A stretch of 13,086 nucleotides of DNA from Propionibacteriaceae bacterium UBA6238 (GCA_002441465.1 DJWE01000014.1:841-13926), one strand, 5' to 3'; shown: positions 5,392 to 13,062, numbered from the stretch's first letter. Notes: generated by a model from the sequence alone, not told the origin. A program made the numbers and translations.

Positions 5392-6315
5392 GTGAGCGAA
5401 CCCAAGCTGAACAGGTACACGTCGGCCGGACCGGGCACGGCCCGCTTCGTCGCGCAGCACCTGGTCATGAAGCCGTACATCTGGTCGGCGTTGACCGTTC
5501 ACGAGCACGGAGTGCGCAATCTGGACGGGCTGAAGCCACCGTTCGTCGTGATCGCCAACCACTCCAGCCACCTCGACGCACCCCTGATCTACGGCGCGCT
5601 GCCGCGCCGGCTGTCCCGGAACCTGGCCGCGGCCACGGCTGGCGACTACTTCTTCAACAGCTGGTACAAGGCCTTGCCGACCGCGCTTTTCTTCAACTCC
5701 TTCCCCGTGCAACGACAGGGTCATGCGAACCGCACCGGGCATCGCGGGCTCGCCGCTCGCCTGGTCAACGAGGGGGTGCCGATCCTGATCTTCCCCGAAG
5801 GGACGCGGTCGCGTACCGGCGCGATGGCCAACTTCACCCCAGGTGCCGCCGCGCTGAGCATCTCCCGCAACGTGCCGATTCTGCCCATCGCCCTGGTCGG
5901 CGCCTACGCGGCCATGCCGTACGGAGCGAACGTCCCGGTGCCGGGCCGACCGCACGTGCACGTCGTGTTCGGCCGTCCGCTACGGGCAGCTCCAGGCGAG
6001 ATCGCCCACCAGTTCTCCGAACGGCTGCACCGCTACGTCGTCGAGATGCACGACACCACCGCCCGCGCCTACGGCATGCCGACTCAGGCGGACTTCGCTC
6101 GAGCGGTCGCTCTACGCGCCGCCGCGGCCCAAGCCGAACGGGCGGCTGCGACGCCGCCGGCCGACACTGCCGGCGGTACGGCCGCGCGGGATGCCTCCGA
6201 ACCCGCGGTACGGCGCCTGGAGCCGCCGGACCCGGTCGAGGTGGTCCCCCTCGAACCGCCGGACCCGGTCGACGTCATCCCGCCCGTGCCGATCGAGTCC
6301 GAACGCCAGTCCTGA
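5392..6315 (+). CDS. PlsC-type lysophospholipid acyltransferase
   Basis: 307 residues. The acyltransferase motifs are intact: NHSSHLD (56-62) contains the catalytic His57 and Asp62 of HX4D, and FPEGTRS (134-140) is the glycerophosphate-binding motif. VPILPIALVG (161-170) is the fourth block. Such enzymes move an acyl chain to lysophosphatidate or a similar acceptor at the inner membrane face. A long Ala-rich, then Pro/Asp-rich tail (about 235-307) extends beyond the catalytic domain and contains a tandem 11-residue repeat. I chose GTG 5392 because AGAGGA lies five bases upstream and a candidate promoter precedes it. ATG 5302 and ATG 5341 are in-frame alternatives that would add 30 or 17 residues. 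It lies 101 bp behind the SDR and probably belongs to the same pathway; it converges with the YhgE-like gene. Confidence 0.9.
   Translation: MSEPKLNRYTSAGPGTARFVAQHLVMKPYIWSALTVHEHGVRNLDGLKPPFVVIANHSSHLDAPLIYGALPRRLSRNLAAATAGDYFFNSWYKALPTALFFNSFPVQRQGHANRTGHRGLAARLVNEGVPILIFPEGTRSRTGAMANFTPGAAALSISRNVPILPIALVGAYAAMPYGANVPVPGRPHVHVVFGRPLRAAPGEIAHQFSERLHRYVVEMHDTTARAYGMPTQADFARAVALRAAAAQAERAAATPPADTAGGTAARDASEPAVRRLEPPDPVEVVPLEPPDPVDVIPPVPIESERQS
6217..6282 (+). repeat. 33-bp tandem repeat in the acyltransferase tail
   Basis: Two in-frame 33-bp units (6217-6249 and 6250-6282) encode LEPPDPVEVVP and LEPPDPVDVIP. They share a 17-bp identical core. The duplication lies entirely in the disordered C-terminal tail, not in the catalytic domain. 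Confidence 0.75.
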
Positions 6316-6335
6316 CCCTCCGTCCGCGACGGAGC

Positions 6336-8441
6336 TCAGCCCGCAGCCAGCACCGCGGCCAGCGTGGTCGTCCGTCGGCGGGCAACCGCGACGGCGCTCG
6401 CGGCGAGTGCGATCAACAGCCAGCCAACCAGGGTGAGGGTCGCGGTGGCTGCTGCGCTGGATTCGGTGGCGATCGCGCGAATCGCGTCCAGCGCCGGCGT
6501 CAACGGGGAGAACGGACGCAACGCGGTGAACGCAGCCGGCGCTGCCCCGACCAGGGCGGACGCCGTGGTCAGGACCGCGAACAGCACCGAGATCAGCCGT
6601 CCCAAACCACCCAGCCAAGCGACCAGGGCGTGGTTGATCACCACGAACGTGGCCCCGGCCAGCAACAACACTCCGGTCACCGCCAGCCATTTCTGCCAGG
6701 AGAGGTCGAGCCCGAACTGGGCCAGTCCGGCGACAACGAGCGCCTGCACGCCGACCACCACCAGACCCGGTAGCAGCGCGCGTCCGATCAACGCCGCGGT
6801 CGGCTCGGCCGAGTTCAGCAACCCGGCACCGACCACCCGCACCACCGCGTAGGTGGCCAGCGCGCCGAGCCACAAAGCGAGCACCAGCACCAGGCTGATC
6901 CAACCGATATTCGGGTCGGCCAGGCCGCTCAGTGACGACGTGTCGATCGGCGCGGCCACCACCGTGGACAGGTTCTCCCGATCCGACTTGCTGTAGCTGG
7001 GCAGCTTGTCCTTGCCGTCGGCGATTCCGTTGGCCATCGTGCGCATGCCGTCGGCCAGATCCCGTCCGCCCGAGGACGCAGTGACCAGTCCGGCACTGAG
7101 CTGGTCTGTGCCCGTGGCGAGCTGGCTCGCCCCGTCCGCGCTCTGTGCGATGCCCTTCACCAGCGCGGGAAGGCCATCGGCCAGATCGCCGGTCCCTGCG
7201 GCGAGCTTCTTCCCACCCGCGATCAGCTGCTTCAGCTGCTTGGTCGTCGAGTCCACGTCCGGAATCGAACCGGAGAGCTGGCTCGACAGCTGGGAGAGAC
7301 CCCCGGCAACGCCGGACGCCCCGGTGAGCAGACTCTGTCCGGTGCTCGGGTCCTTCTGCTCGAGGCCGCCCGCGGCACCGTTCAGCGCCTGCTGGGTTGC
7401 CTTCATCGAGGCGATGCAGACCGCCGCGTCCTGCGCCAGGCTCGCCGGGGTTGCGTCGATGTCGCAGGCGGCCTTGATCGCGCCGATCGCGGCGTCGACC
7501 TGGCCCGCGCCGAGCGCCGCCTGGATGCCGTCCGCCGCAGCGCCGGCCTGGGCGGCGCTGGACTGCAGGCCCTGCTGGTAGGTCGACAGCCCCGAGGAGA
7601 TGCCCGCTGCCCCCTGGCTGAGCTGTTCCACACCGTCGGCGAGTTCCACCTGCTGGGGCAGCGAGTCGATCGTCTGCTGCGCGAGCTGGTTGGCGCCGTC
7701 CACGTAGTCGCCGACGCCGTTGGCGAGCTTGCGGACGTCGGCAGGCATGGACGAGGTCTGATCGGCCATCCGGCCGAGTCCGGTGGCCAGCTGGAACTGG
7801 CCGGTGTAGAGCTGCTTCGCACCGTCGGAGGCGTCCGAGATGCCGTTGGCGAGCTTGTGCGCACCGTCCGCGAGCTGGTCGGCCCCGTCGGCCATGGTCA
7901 CGAACTGCTCGCCCATGTCGTTGAAGCCGACGTAGATCTGCTTCAGGTACGACTCGGTGAGCGTGGAGTTCAGCATGGACGCGGCCTCGCTCGCCACCAG
8001 CCGGCCGAGGGTGGCGTCCGCGACCCCGGCGACCGGCGAGGTGTACACCTGGATCGTCGCCTGCTCGGCCGTGCCACCGTCGTTCTCGGAGAAGGACGTG
8101 GCGGCGGCAGAGAAGTTCTCCGGAATCACCACCATCGCGGCGTACTCGCCGGTGTTCAGCCCTGCGCGCGCGTTGTCCTCGCTCTCCAGCACCCAGTTGA
8201 GATTCTCGGTGCGGTCGGAGTCGACCAGATTCGCGGTCAGCTGGCGACCCAGCGGCGTGTACTGGCCCTCGATGGTGACCGCCTCGTCGAGATTCACCAC
8301 CGCCGCGGACACGGTGTGCAGGCGGCTGTCGGAGTTCACCCCTGCCAGCAGGAAGCCGCCGGCGACAAGGATCGGCACGAGCACCAGACCGAGCAGGGTG
8401 TACCAGCGCGCCGGAGCCGAGTTCACCTGTTCGACGTTCAT
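6336..8441 (-). CDS. YhgE/Pip-type membrane protein
   Basis: 701 residues. One N-terminal helix (about 14-34) is followed by a large extracytoplasmic region (35-510) and five C-terminal membrane helices (about 512-535, 552-576, 586-607, 613-635, 666-687). This is the layout of YhgE/Pip proteins, related to phage-receptor Pip and type VII component EsaA. The external part holds many copies of a degenerate repeat of the type ADGADQLADGAHKLANG, predicted to form long helices. An insert at 326-342 carries two cysteines (326 and 342) that may form a disulfide. ATG 8441 has AAGGAG seven bases upstream and overlaps the transporter stop as ATGA, so translation is coupled. A longer open frame upstream of 8441 is only a shadow of the transporter gene. 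Role with the MMPL pump is inferred: accessory or periplasm-spanning component. Confidence 0.9.
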   Translation of the reverse strand: MNVEQVNSAPARWYTLLGLVLVPILVAGGFLLAGVNSDSRLHTVSAAVVNLDEAVTIEGQYTPLGRQLTANLVDSDRTENLNWVLESEDNARAGLNTGEYAAMVVIPENFSAAATSFSENDGGTAEQATIQVYTSPVAGVADATLGRLVASEAASMLNSTLTESYLKQIYVGFNDMGEQFVTMADGADQLADGAHKLANGISDASDGAKQLYTGQFQLATGLGRMADQTSSMPADVRKLANGVGDYVDGANQLAQQTIDSLPQQVELADGVEQLSQGAAGISSGLSTYQQGLQSSAAQAGAAADGIQAALGAGQVDAAIGAIKAACDIDATPASLAQDAAVCIASMKATQQALNGAAGGLEQKDPSTGQSLLTGASGVAGGLSQLSSQLSGSIPDVDSTTKQLKQLIAGGKKLAAGTGDLADGLPALVKGIAQSADGASQLATGTDQLSAGLVTASSGGRDLADGMRTMANGIADGKDKLPSYSKSDRENLSTVVAAPIDTSSLSGLADPNIGWISLVLVLALWLGALATYAVVRVVGAGLLNSAEPTAALIGRALLPGLVVVGVQALVVAGLAQFGLDLSWQKWLAVTGVLLLAGATFVVINHALVAWLGGLGRLISVLFAVLTTASALVGAAPAAFTALRPFSPLTPALDAIRAIATESSAAATATLTLVGWLLIALAASAVAVARRRTTTLAAVLAAG

Positions 8442-11209
8442 CGGGTCGCTCCTTCCAGGGCGAGGTGGGAGGGCAACTTCAAGACCTGGTAGGGGACAGG
8501 CAGCTGCGCTTCGAGATCGGAGCCGGGCAGCACGCCGAGCACCCACGTGATCGGCTGCTCTGCGTCCGGCTCGGCGGAGGCGGTGAGGGCTCGGTGCAAG
8601 GCCCGATCCTGCGACGCGGAGAGCTCGTCGGCCGCCTCGACACAGACCAGGCCGCCGGACTGCTTGCTCAGCACCCGTCCGAAGTGGGTCACGGACGGGG
8701 CGAGCACCGGTACCAGGCCGCGCACCACGGGCGCCTCCTCGGGAAGCACGCGGCCGAGCACCTTCAGGGTGCCGCCGGTCAGCTTCAGGCGTCCGGCCAA
8801 GGCCAGCACCAGGGCACGGCGCGGTGCGTGCTCGCCCTCGATCACCAGGACGCCGCCGCGCTCGACCCGCAGGTCGACGTCGGCGAATAGCGTCCGCTCG
8901 CCCACCTGCGCGCTGAGCCCCTCGCCGACGATCGCCGCAGTGTCCCCCGGGGCCGGCCAGTCGGCCAAACGCACCTGACGGGTCAGCGACTCGCCCTCGA
9001 TGTCGAGAGTCGGCAGCCGCCGGTCGAGCCATCGCGGCAGCCACCAGGCGTGTCGGCCGAGCAGCGTCATCACCGCGGGCACGAGGGTCATCCGGACCAC
9101 GAACGCGTCCAGCGCGACGCCGACGGCCAGGGCGAACGCGATCGGCTTGATCGCGCCCTCGCCGGCGGGCACGAAGAACGCGAACACGGAGAACATGATC
9201 AGGGCCGCGGCGACGACCACCTTCGCCGAGTGGACGAAGCCGTCCTGCACCGATCGGCTGGTGTTGCCGTGCACGAACTCCTCCCGCATCCGGGAGACCA
9301 GGAACACCTCGTAGTCCATGGCCAGGCCGAACAGCAGGCCCATCAAGATGATCGGCAGGAAGCTGATCACCGGGCCGGCCTCGGGCAGGTTGATCACCTG
9401 CTTGAAGTAGCCCTGGTTGAACACCAGCACCGTCGCGCCGAAAGCACCGCCGACGCTGAGCAGATAGCCGGCTGCGGCCTTGATCGGCACCCAGATCGAG
9501 CGGAACACGATGGTCAACAACACCAGCGATAGCCCGACCACGAAGATGCCGAAGGGCAGCAGCGCGTCCCGGAGCCGGTTGGTCACGTCGATCTGGACGG
9601 CGGTGAAGCCCGTGATCGCGGTGTCGATGCCGCAGTGTTGCTGCCAGTAGCCGTGCCGGTCCCTGAGCGCTTGCACCAGATCGGCGGTGGCCGGGTCGTC
9701 CGGACCGGTGGTGGGCACGATCTGAACCATGCCGGTGTCCGCGTTCTCGTTCGGGGTGGCGGCGGCGACCATGCGCACGCCGGGGATCTGGGTGATGTCC
9801 TCGCGCAGGCAGTCCATGATCTCGAGTGGGTCGTCGGACTCGACGATCGATCCGGTCACTACCAGGGGACCGTTGAAGCCGACGCCGAAGATGCGACTGA
9901 TCTCGTCGAACGTCTCCCGGTCCTGGGTGCCGGGCAGCGAGCGTCCGGACGTGGGCAACGCGAGGTAGAGATCCTTGGTGGGGAACGCCAGCGCGCCCAG
10001 GCCGACCAGGACGATCACGATCGTCACCACCGGCCACTTGGTGACCACGCCGACCCACCACGCGGACGGATTGAGCCGCCCCCCGCCCTCCGACTTGTCA
10101 GAACTAGGTTGAGCTATAGGCGCATCAGATTCTGACAACTCGGTGGTGGGGGGGTCGGCGGCGAGCGCGCGGGACTTCCGCGTCCCGTTCTTGGGACGCA
10201 ACCGCGTCCCGGCGAAACCCATGAAGGCGGGCAGCAGGGTGAGCGCGAGCAGCACCTCGATCGCGACGGTGACCGCGCCGAAGACGCCCATCACGGTCAG
10301 GAACGGGACGCCGGAGATGCTCAGTCCGACCAGGGCGATCACCACAGTGAGGCCGGCAAAGACCACTGCCGAGCCGGCAGTGCCGACCGACCGTGCGGCC
10401 GATTCCTCGGTATCCATGCCCGCGGCCAGCTGGTCGCGATGCCGGGAGAGGATGAACAGGGCGTAGTCGATGCCGACCGCGAGGCCGAGCATGATCGCCA
10501 GGATCAAGGTGGTCGAACTGATCGTCATCACCCCGGCGCTGACCTGCACGACCAGGACGCCGGCCGCGACGCCGGCGATCGCCGTGCCGATCGGCATCAT
10601 CGAAGCGACCAGCGAGCCGAGCGTGACCAGCAGCACGATCAGGGCGACCACCAGCCCCAACGCCTCGACGACGCTGATGTGCGGCACGTGGATGGAGAAG
10701 ACCTCGCCCCCTACCAGCACGCGCGCACCGGGAAGGGTCTCGGCCAGGCCGTCCGCGGTCGCGGTGAGCTGCTCGCGCTGCGCATCGGTGAAAGTGGACG
10801 ACGTCCCCTGGACGCGGACAGTCGCCCGTCCGCTTCGGGAGTCCGCGCTGATCAGGCCCTCGATGTGGTCGTTGTAGGGGCCGATCACACCGTTGACCCA
10901 GGGCAGATCCTCGATCTGCGCGGTCCAGGCCTCAACGGACTTCCGCACGTCCTTGTCGGTGAGCAGCTCGCCCTCTGGCGCTGTGATCAGGATGGTCGCG
11001 GTCGCGTCCGCGGCCTCGGGGAAGGTCACCTTCAACCGGTCGAGTGCCTCCGTCGACTCGGCCCCGGGGATCTCGAACGCATCGTCGAACTGCCCTCCGA
11101 TGGTCACCGCCAGCGTGCCGAGCAAAGCCAGCACGATCAGCCAGCCGGCCAGGACCCGGCCCCGACGGCGATAGCTCGCCCGGCCGATCCGATACAGGAA
11201 CGACGACAC
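8438..11209 (-). CDS. MMPL-family transporter with C-terminal degenerate ABC-like domain
   Basis: 923 residues. Two RND-like halves are seen, each with one membrane helix (about 19-38 and 393-410), an external domain, and five further helices (about 180-332 and 550-718). The proton-relay pairs of MmpL proteins are present in GIDYALFILSRHRD (Asp248-Tyr249) and AMDYEVFLVSRMRE (Asp632-Tyr633). A cytoplasmic linker (about 335-380) joins the halves. Beyond the usual end, residues 757-895 resemble an ABC ATPase: FADVDLRVERGGVLVIEGE, then LALAGRLKLTGGTLKVLGR. The Walker A lysine, signature and H-loop are missing, so ATP hydrolysis is unlikely. Start: GTG 11209, preceded by AAGGGG, rather than an in-frame start at 11275 inside the operator region. 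It likely exports a lipid or drug by proton motive force; the substrate is unknown. Coupled to the YhgE-like gene and divergent from tetR. Confidence 0.93.
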   Translation of the reverse strand: MSSFLYRIGRASYRRRGRVLAGWLIVLALLGTLAVTIGGQFDDAFEIPGAESTEALDRLKVTFPEAADATATILITAPEGELLTDKDVRKSVEAWTAQIEDLPWVNGVIGPYNDHIEGLISADSRSGRATVRVQGTSSTFTDAQREQLTATADGLAETLPGARVLVGGEVFSIHVPHISVVEALGLVVALIVLLVTLGSLVASMMPIGTAIAGVAAGVLVVQVSAGVMTISSTTLILAIMLGLAVGIDYALFILSRHRDQLAAGMDTEESAARSVGTAGSAVVFAGLTVVIALVGLSISGVPFLTVMGVFGAVTVAIEVLLALTLLPAFMGFAGTRLRPKNGTRKSRALAADPPTTELSESDAPIAQPSSDKSEGGGRLNPSAWWVGVVTKWPVVTIVIVLVGLGALAFPTKDLYLALPTSGRSLPGTQDRETFDEISRIFGVGFNGPLVVTGSIVESDDPLEIMDCLREDITQIPGVRMVAAATPNENADTGMVQIVPTTGPDDPATADLVQALRDRHGYWQQHCGIDTAITGFTAVQIDVTNRLRDALLPFGIFVVGLSLVLLTIVFRSIWVPIKAAAGYLLSVGGAFGATVLVFNQGYFKQVINLPEAGPVISFLPIILMGLLFGLAMDYEVFLVSRMREEFVHGNTSRSVQDGFVHSAKVVVAAALIMFSVFAFFVPAGEGAIKPIAFALAVGVALDAFVVRMTLVPAVMTLLGRHAWWLPRWLDRRLPTLDIEGESLTRQVRLADWPAPGDTAAIVGEGLSAQVGERTLFADVDLRVERGGVLVIEGEHAPRRALVLALAGRLKLTGGTLKVLGRVLPEEAPVVRGLVPVLAPSVTHFGRVLSKQSGGLVCVEAADELSASQDRALHRALTASAEPDAEQPITWVLGVLPGSDLEAQLPVPYQVLKLPSHLALEGATR
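10095..10138. repeat. AT-rich island bounded by 9-bp inverted repeats, inside the MMPL gene
   Basis: TTGTCAGAA (10095-10103) and TTCTGACAA (10130-10138) are a perfect inverted repeat around a 26-bp loop. The enclosed minus-strand codons encode the linker ELSESDAPIAQPSSDK. Most end in A or T (TCA, GAA, TCT, GAT, CCT, ATA, GCT, CAA, AGT), whereas the flanking gene uses almost only G/C endings. It is in frame and does not disrupt the protein. Confidence 0.7.
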
Positions 11210-11234
11210 TCCAGCCCCTTCCGCGACAGCACGC

Positions 11235-11284
11235 GATACAGAACTGTATCCGATACAGTGACGTATCCAATACACTGTTGTATC
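11235..11284. promoter_or_regulatory. three tandem 16-bp palindromic operators (TetR-type)
   Basis: The divergent region contains GATACAGAACTGTATC (11235-11250, perfect), GATACAGTGACGTATC (11252-11267) and AATACACTGTTGTATC (11269-11284). Each has 7-bp half-sites with a 2-bp centre and is separated from the next by a single C, giving an exact 17-bp period. All three keep the ATAC...GTAT core. The array spans both predicted promoters between the MMPL gene and the tetR-like gene, so the regulator very probably binds here and represses both directions. One more half-site, GATACAG, lies at 11191-11197 within the first MMPL codons. Confidence 0.8.
11243..11270 (-). promoter_or_regulatory. candidate promoter of the MMPL-YhgE operon
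   Basis: On the minus strand, TTGGAT (11270-11265) and TACAGT (11248-11243) form a possible -35/-10 pair with a 16-base spacer, lying within the operator array. Transcription would begin near 11236, leaving about 27 bases before GTG 11209. Confidence 0.35.
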
Positions 11285-11316
11285 GGGCGAGTGACGGCCC
11301 AGGAGGAGGTGTCGGG

Positions 11317-11994
11317 GTGACCACCACGGTGAGCACCACGGTGAGCAGCCGTCGGCAACAGACCCGCGACCGGCTGATCGATGCCGCCACCGAGTTGTTC
11401 GCGGAGAAGAGCATCGAGGGCGCCAGCGTCGAAGAGATCAGCGAGCGCGCCGGGTTCACCCGGGGGGCGTTCTACTCCAACTTCGACAGCAAGGAGGCGC
11501 TCTGCCTCGAGATCGTGCGGCGGCGCGGCGAGGAACTGCTGGAGACCACCCGGCGCGCTCTCGCCGTGATCCCGGACGCACCGGTCAGCGTCGAATGGCT
11601 GGAAGAGATCATCGCCAAGGTGGTGACGGTGCTCGACGTCGGGTTCACCCTCGACGACAACTGGGTGCTGGTGCGGGAGGAACTGCGCCTGTACGCCTAC
11701 CGGCACCCGACCTTCCGTCCCGCCCTGATCGAGATCGAGCGCGACGCCAACGACCTTTCCATGCAGGCGCTCGCTGCCGCGCTCGACCGGCACGGTGCAA
11801 GCCTGCGGATCCCCATCGATCAGCTCATGCTGACCCTCGACGCCTTCTGCGAACGCACTCAGCTGGATGCGATCCTCGCCGGTGACCCGGTCAACGGGAA
11901 CTCTTGGCGCGATGGCCTGGAGCGGCTGGTGCGGGCCGTGGTGATGCTGCCGCCGGAGGACGACACCGGCGCCGTCGGACGGTCTGACCAATAG
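11317..11994 (+). CDS. TetR-family transcriptional repressor
   Basis: 225 residues. The N-terminal DNA-binding domain spans about 15-62: RDRLIDAATELFAEKS, then a helix-turn-helix at about 37-56 (SVEEISERAGFTRGAFYSNF), followed by SKEAL, a textbook TetR signature. Residues 65-215 form the helical ligand-binding and dimerisation domain. The ligand is probably a substrate of the divergent exporter, as in other TetR/MMPL pairs (inference). GTG 11317 is chosen because AGGAGGAGG lies seven bases upstream; longer open frame 5' of it crosses the operator array and is not coding. TACACT (11271-11276) inside the third operator is a possible -10. The gene ends before a hairpin at 11999, so it is likely monocistronic and autoregulated. 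Confidence 0.95.
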   Translation: MTTTVSTTVSSRRQQTRDRLIDAATELFAEKSIEGASVEEISERAGFTRGAFYSNFDSKEALCLEIVRRRGEELLETTRRALAVIPDAPVSVEWLEEIIAKVVTVLDVGFTLDDNWVLVREELRLYAYRHPTFRPALIEIERDANDLSMQALAAALDRHGASLRIPIDQLMLTLDAFCERTQLDAILAGDPVNGNSWRDGLERLVRAVVMLPPEDDTGAVGRSDQ

Positions 11995-11998
11995 CGTT

Positions 11999-12020
11999 CA
12001 GCGGCGGTCTCCCACCGCTG
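11999..12020 (+). terminator. hairpin between tetR-like gene and ldh
   Basis: CAGCGGCGG and CCACCGCTG form an 8-bp stem with one internal mismatch around the loop TCTC, four bases after the regulator stop. It probably separates the two same-strand genes. Confidence 0.6.
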
Positions 12021-12071
12021 GTCGAGGCGTCGCGGTTCTTGTCCGCGCGAGCGTCCGCGGCGCTTGGCGTC

Positions 12072-12077
12072 TAGGCT
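12072..12077 (+). promoter_or_regulatory. -10 element TAGGCT, leaderless start
   Basis: TAGGCT (TANNNT) lies seven bases before ATG 12085, and no Shine-Dalgarno is present. It supports this start over an in-frame alternative at 12064, which lies upstream of the box. Confidence 0.5.
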
Positions 12078-12084
12078 TTCGGAT

Positions 12085-13062
12085 ATGAGTCCCGCGTCCG
12101 TCGAGAGCACCAACCTCGCCAATTCCAAGCTCACTGTGGTCGGAGCCGGCTCAGTCGGCACGTCGATCGCCTACGCCGCGTTGATCCGCGGATCCGCCCG
12201 CCAGATCGCCCTCTACGACATCGACGCCAAGAAGGTCGAGGCGGAGGTCCGCGACCTCGCCCACGGGACGCAGTTCACGCCGACCCGCATCGTCACCGGA
12301 GGCGCGGACATCGAGGTCGTGAAGGACTCCTCGGTGATCATCATCACCGCGGGCGCCCGGCAGAAGCCGGGCCAGACCCGACTCGACCTGGCCGGGGTGA
12401 ACGCGGGGATCATGACCCAGCTGATCCCGCAACTGCTCGAGCAGGCGCCCAACGCCGTCATCGTCCTGGTCACCAATCCCTGTGACGTGCTCACCGTCGT
12501 GGCCCATAAGGTCAGCGGGCTCCCGGTGAGCCGGGTGCTGTCGACCGGGACGCTGCTGGACACGTCCCGGCTGCGCTGGGCGATCGCGCAACGCGCAGGG
12601 ACGTCGCTGTCGAACGTCCATGCGGCCATGTTCGGCGAGCACGGCGACACCGAGTTCGCGATCTGGTCGTCGGCCTCGATCGCGCAGATCCCGATCCGGA
12701 AATGGACCGACGAGGCCGGCCGCAAGATCTTCACCGAAGAGGTGCTGGCCACGATCGCGCACGACACCGTCCACGCCGCCTACTCGATCATCGAGGGTAA
12801 GGGCGCGACCAACTACGCGATCGGCCTGGCCGGGGCGCGGCTGGTCGAGGCGATCATCGGCGATCAGCACAAGATCTGGCCGCTCTCCAGCGTGCTGACC
12901 GACTACCGCGGCGTCTCCGGCGTCGCGCTCTCGGTGCCGAGCCTGGTCGGCCCGGCCGGGATCGAACGGGTCTTCGAGTTTCCGATGGACGCCCACGAGA
13001 TCGACATGCTGAACAAGTCCGCCGCCGCCATTCGCGCCACGCTGCAGGCCATCGGCTACTGA
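12085..13062 (+). CDS. ldh: L-lactate dehydrogenase
   Basis: 325 residues, normal family length. It interconverts pyruvate and L-lactate with NAD(H) in the cytosol. The Rossmann fold carries GAGSVG (20-25), with Asp45 to bind the NAD ribose. GARQKPGQTR (90-99) gives Gln93, the residue that selects pyruvate over oxaloacetate (malate dehydrogenase has Arg), and Arg99. Asn131 in VTNP, Asp159 and Arg162 in LLDTSR, His186 in GEHGD and Thr242 complete the active site. Arg164 and His179 correspond to the fructose-1,6-bisphosphate site (Arg173/His188 in standard numbering), so allosteric activation is likely. ATG 12085 is favoured by the -10 box seven bases upstream. Separated from the regulator by a hairpin, it appears to be its own transcription unit. 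Confidence 0.96.
   Translation: MSPASVESTNLANSKLTVVGAGSVGTSIAYAALIRGSARQIALYDIDAKKVEAEVRDLAHGTQFTPTRIVTGGADIEVVKDSSVIIITAGARQKPGQTRLDLAGVNAGIMTQLIPQLLEQAPNAVIVLVTNPCDVLTVVAHKVSGLPVSRVLSTGTLLDTSRLRWAIAQRAGTSLSNVHAAMFGEHGDTEFAIWSSASIAQIPIRKWTDEAGRKIFTEEVLATIAHDTVHAAYSIIEGKGATNYAIGLAGARLVEAIIGDQHKIWPLSSVLTDYRGVSGVALSVPSLVGPAGIERVFEFPMDAHEIDMLNKSAAAIRATLQAIGY

Noticed and set aside
8442..10061. In-frame upstream extension of the YhgE-like gene to 1241 codons
   Set aside because: It is antisense-free but out of frame with the MMPL gene it overlaps; the translation is Arg/Gly-rich shadow. The true start is ATG 8441 with AAGGAG and an ATGA overlap.
11191..11197. Seventh GATACAG half-site within the first MMPL codons
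   Set aside because: It is unpaired and 44 bp from the array; it may simply reflect the codons for Leu-Tyr-Arg.
11210..11275. Upstream start of the MMPL gene at 11275
   Set aside because: The added residues would be encoded by the operator array and promoter; GTG 11209 has AAGGGG upstream.
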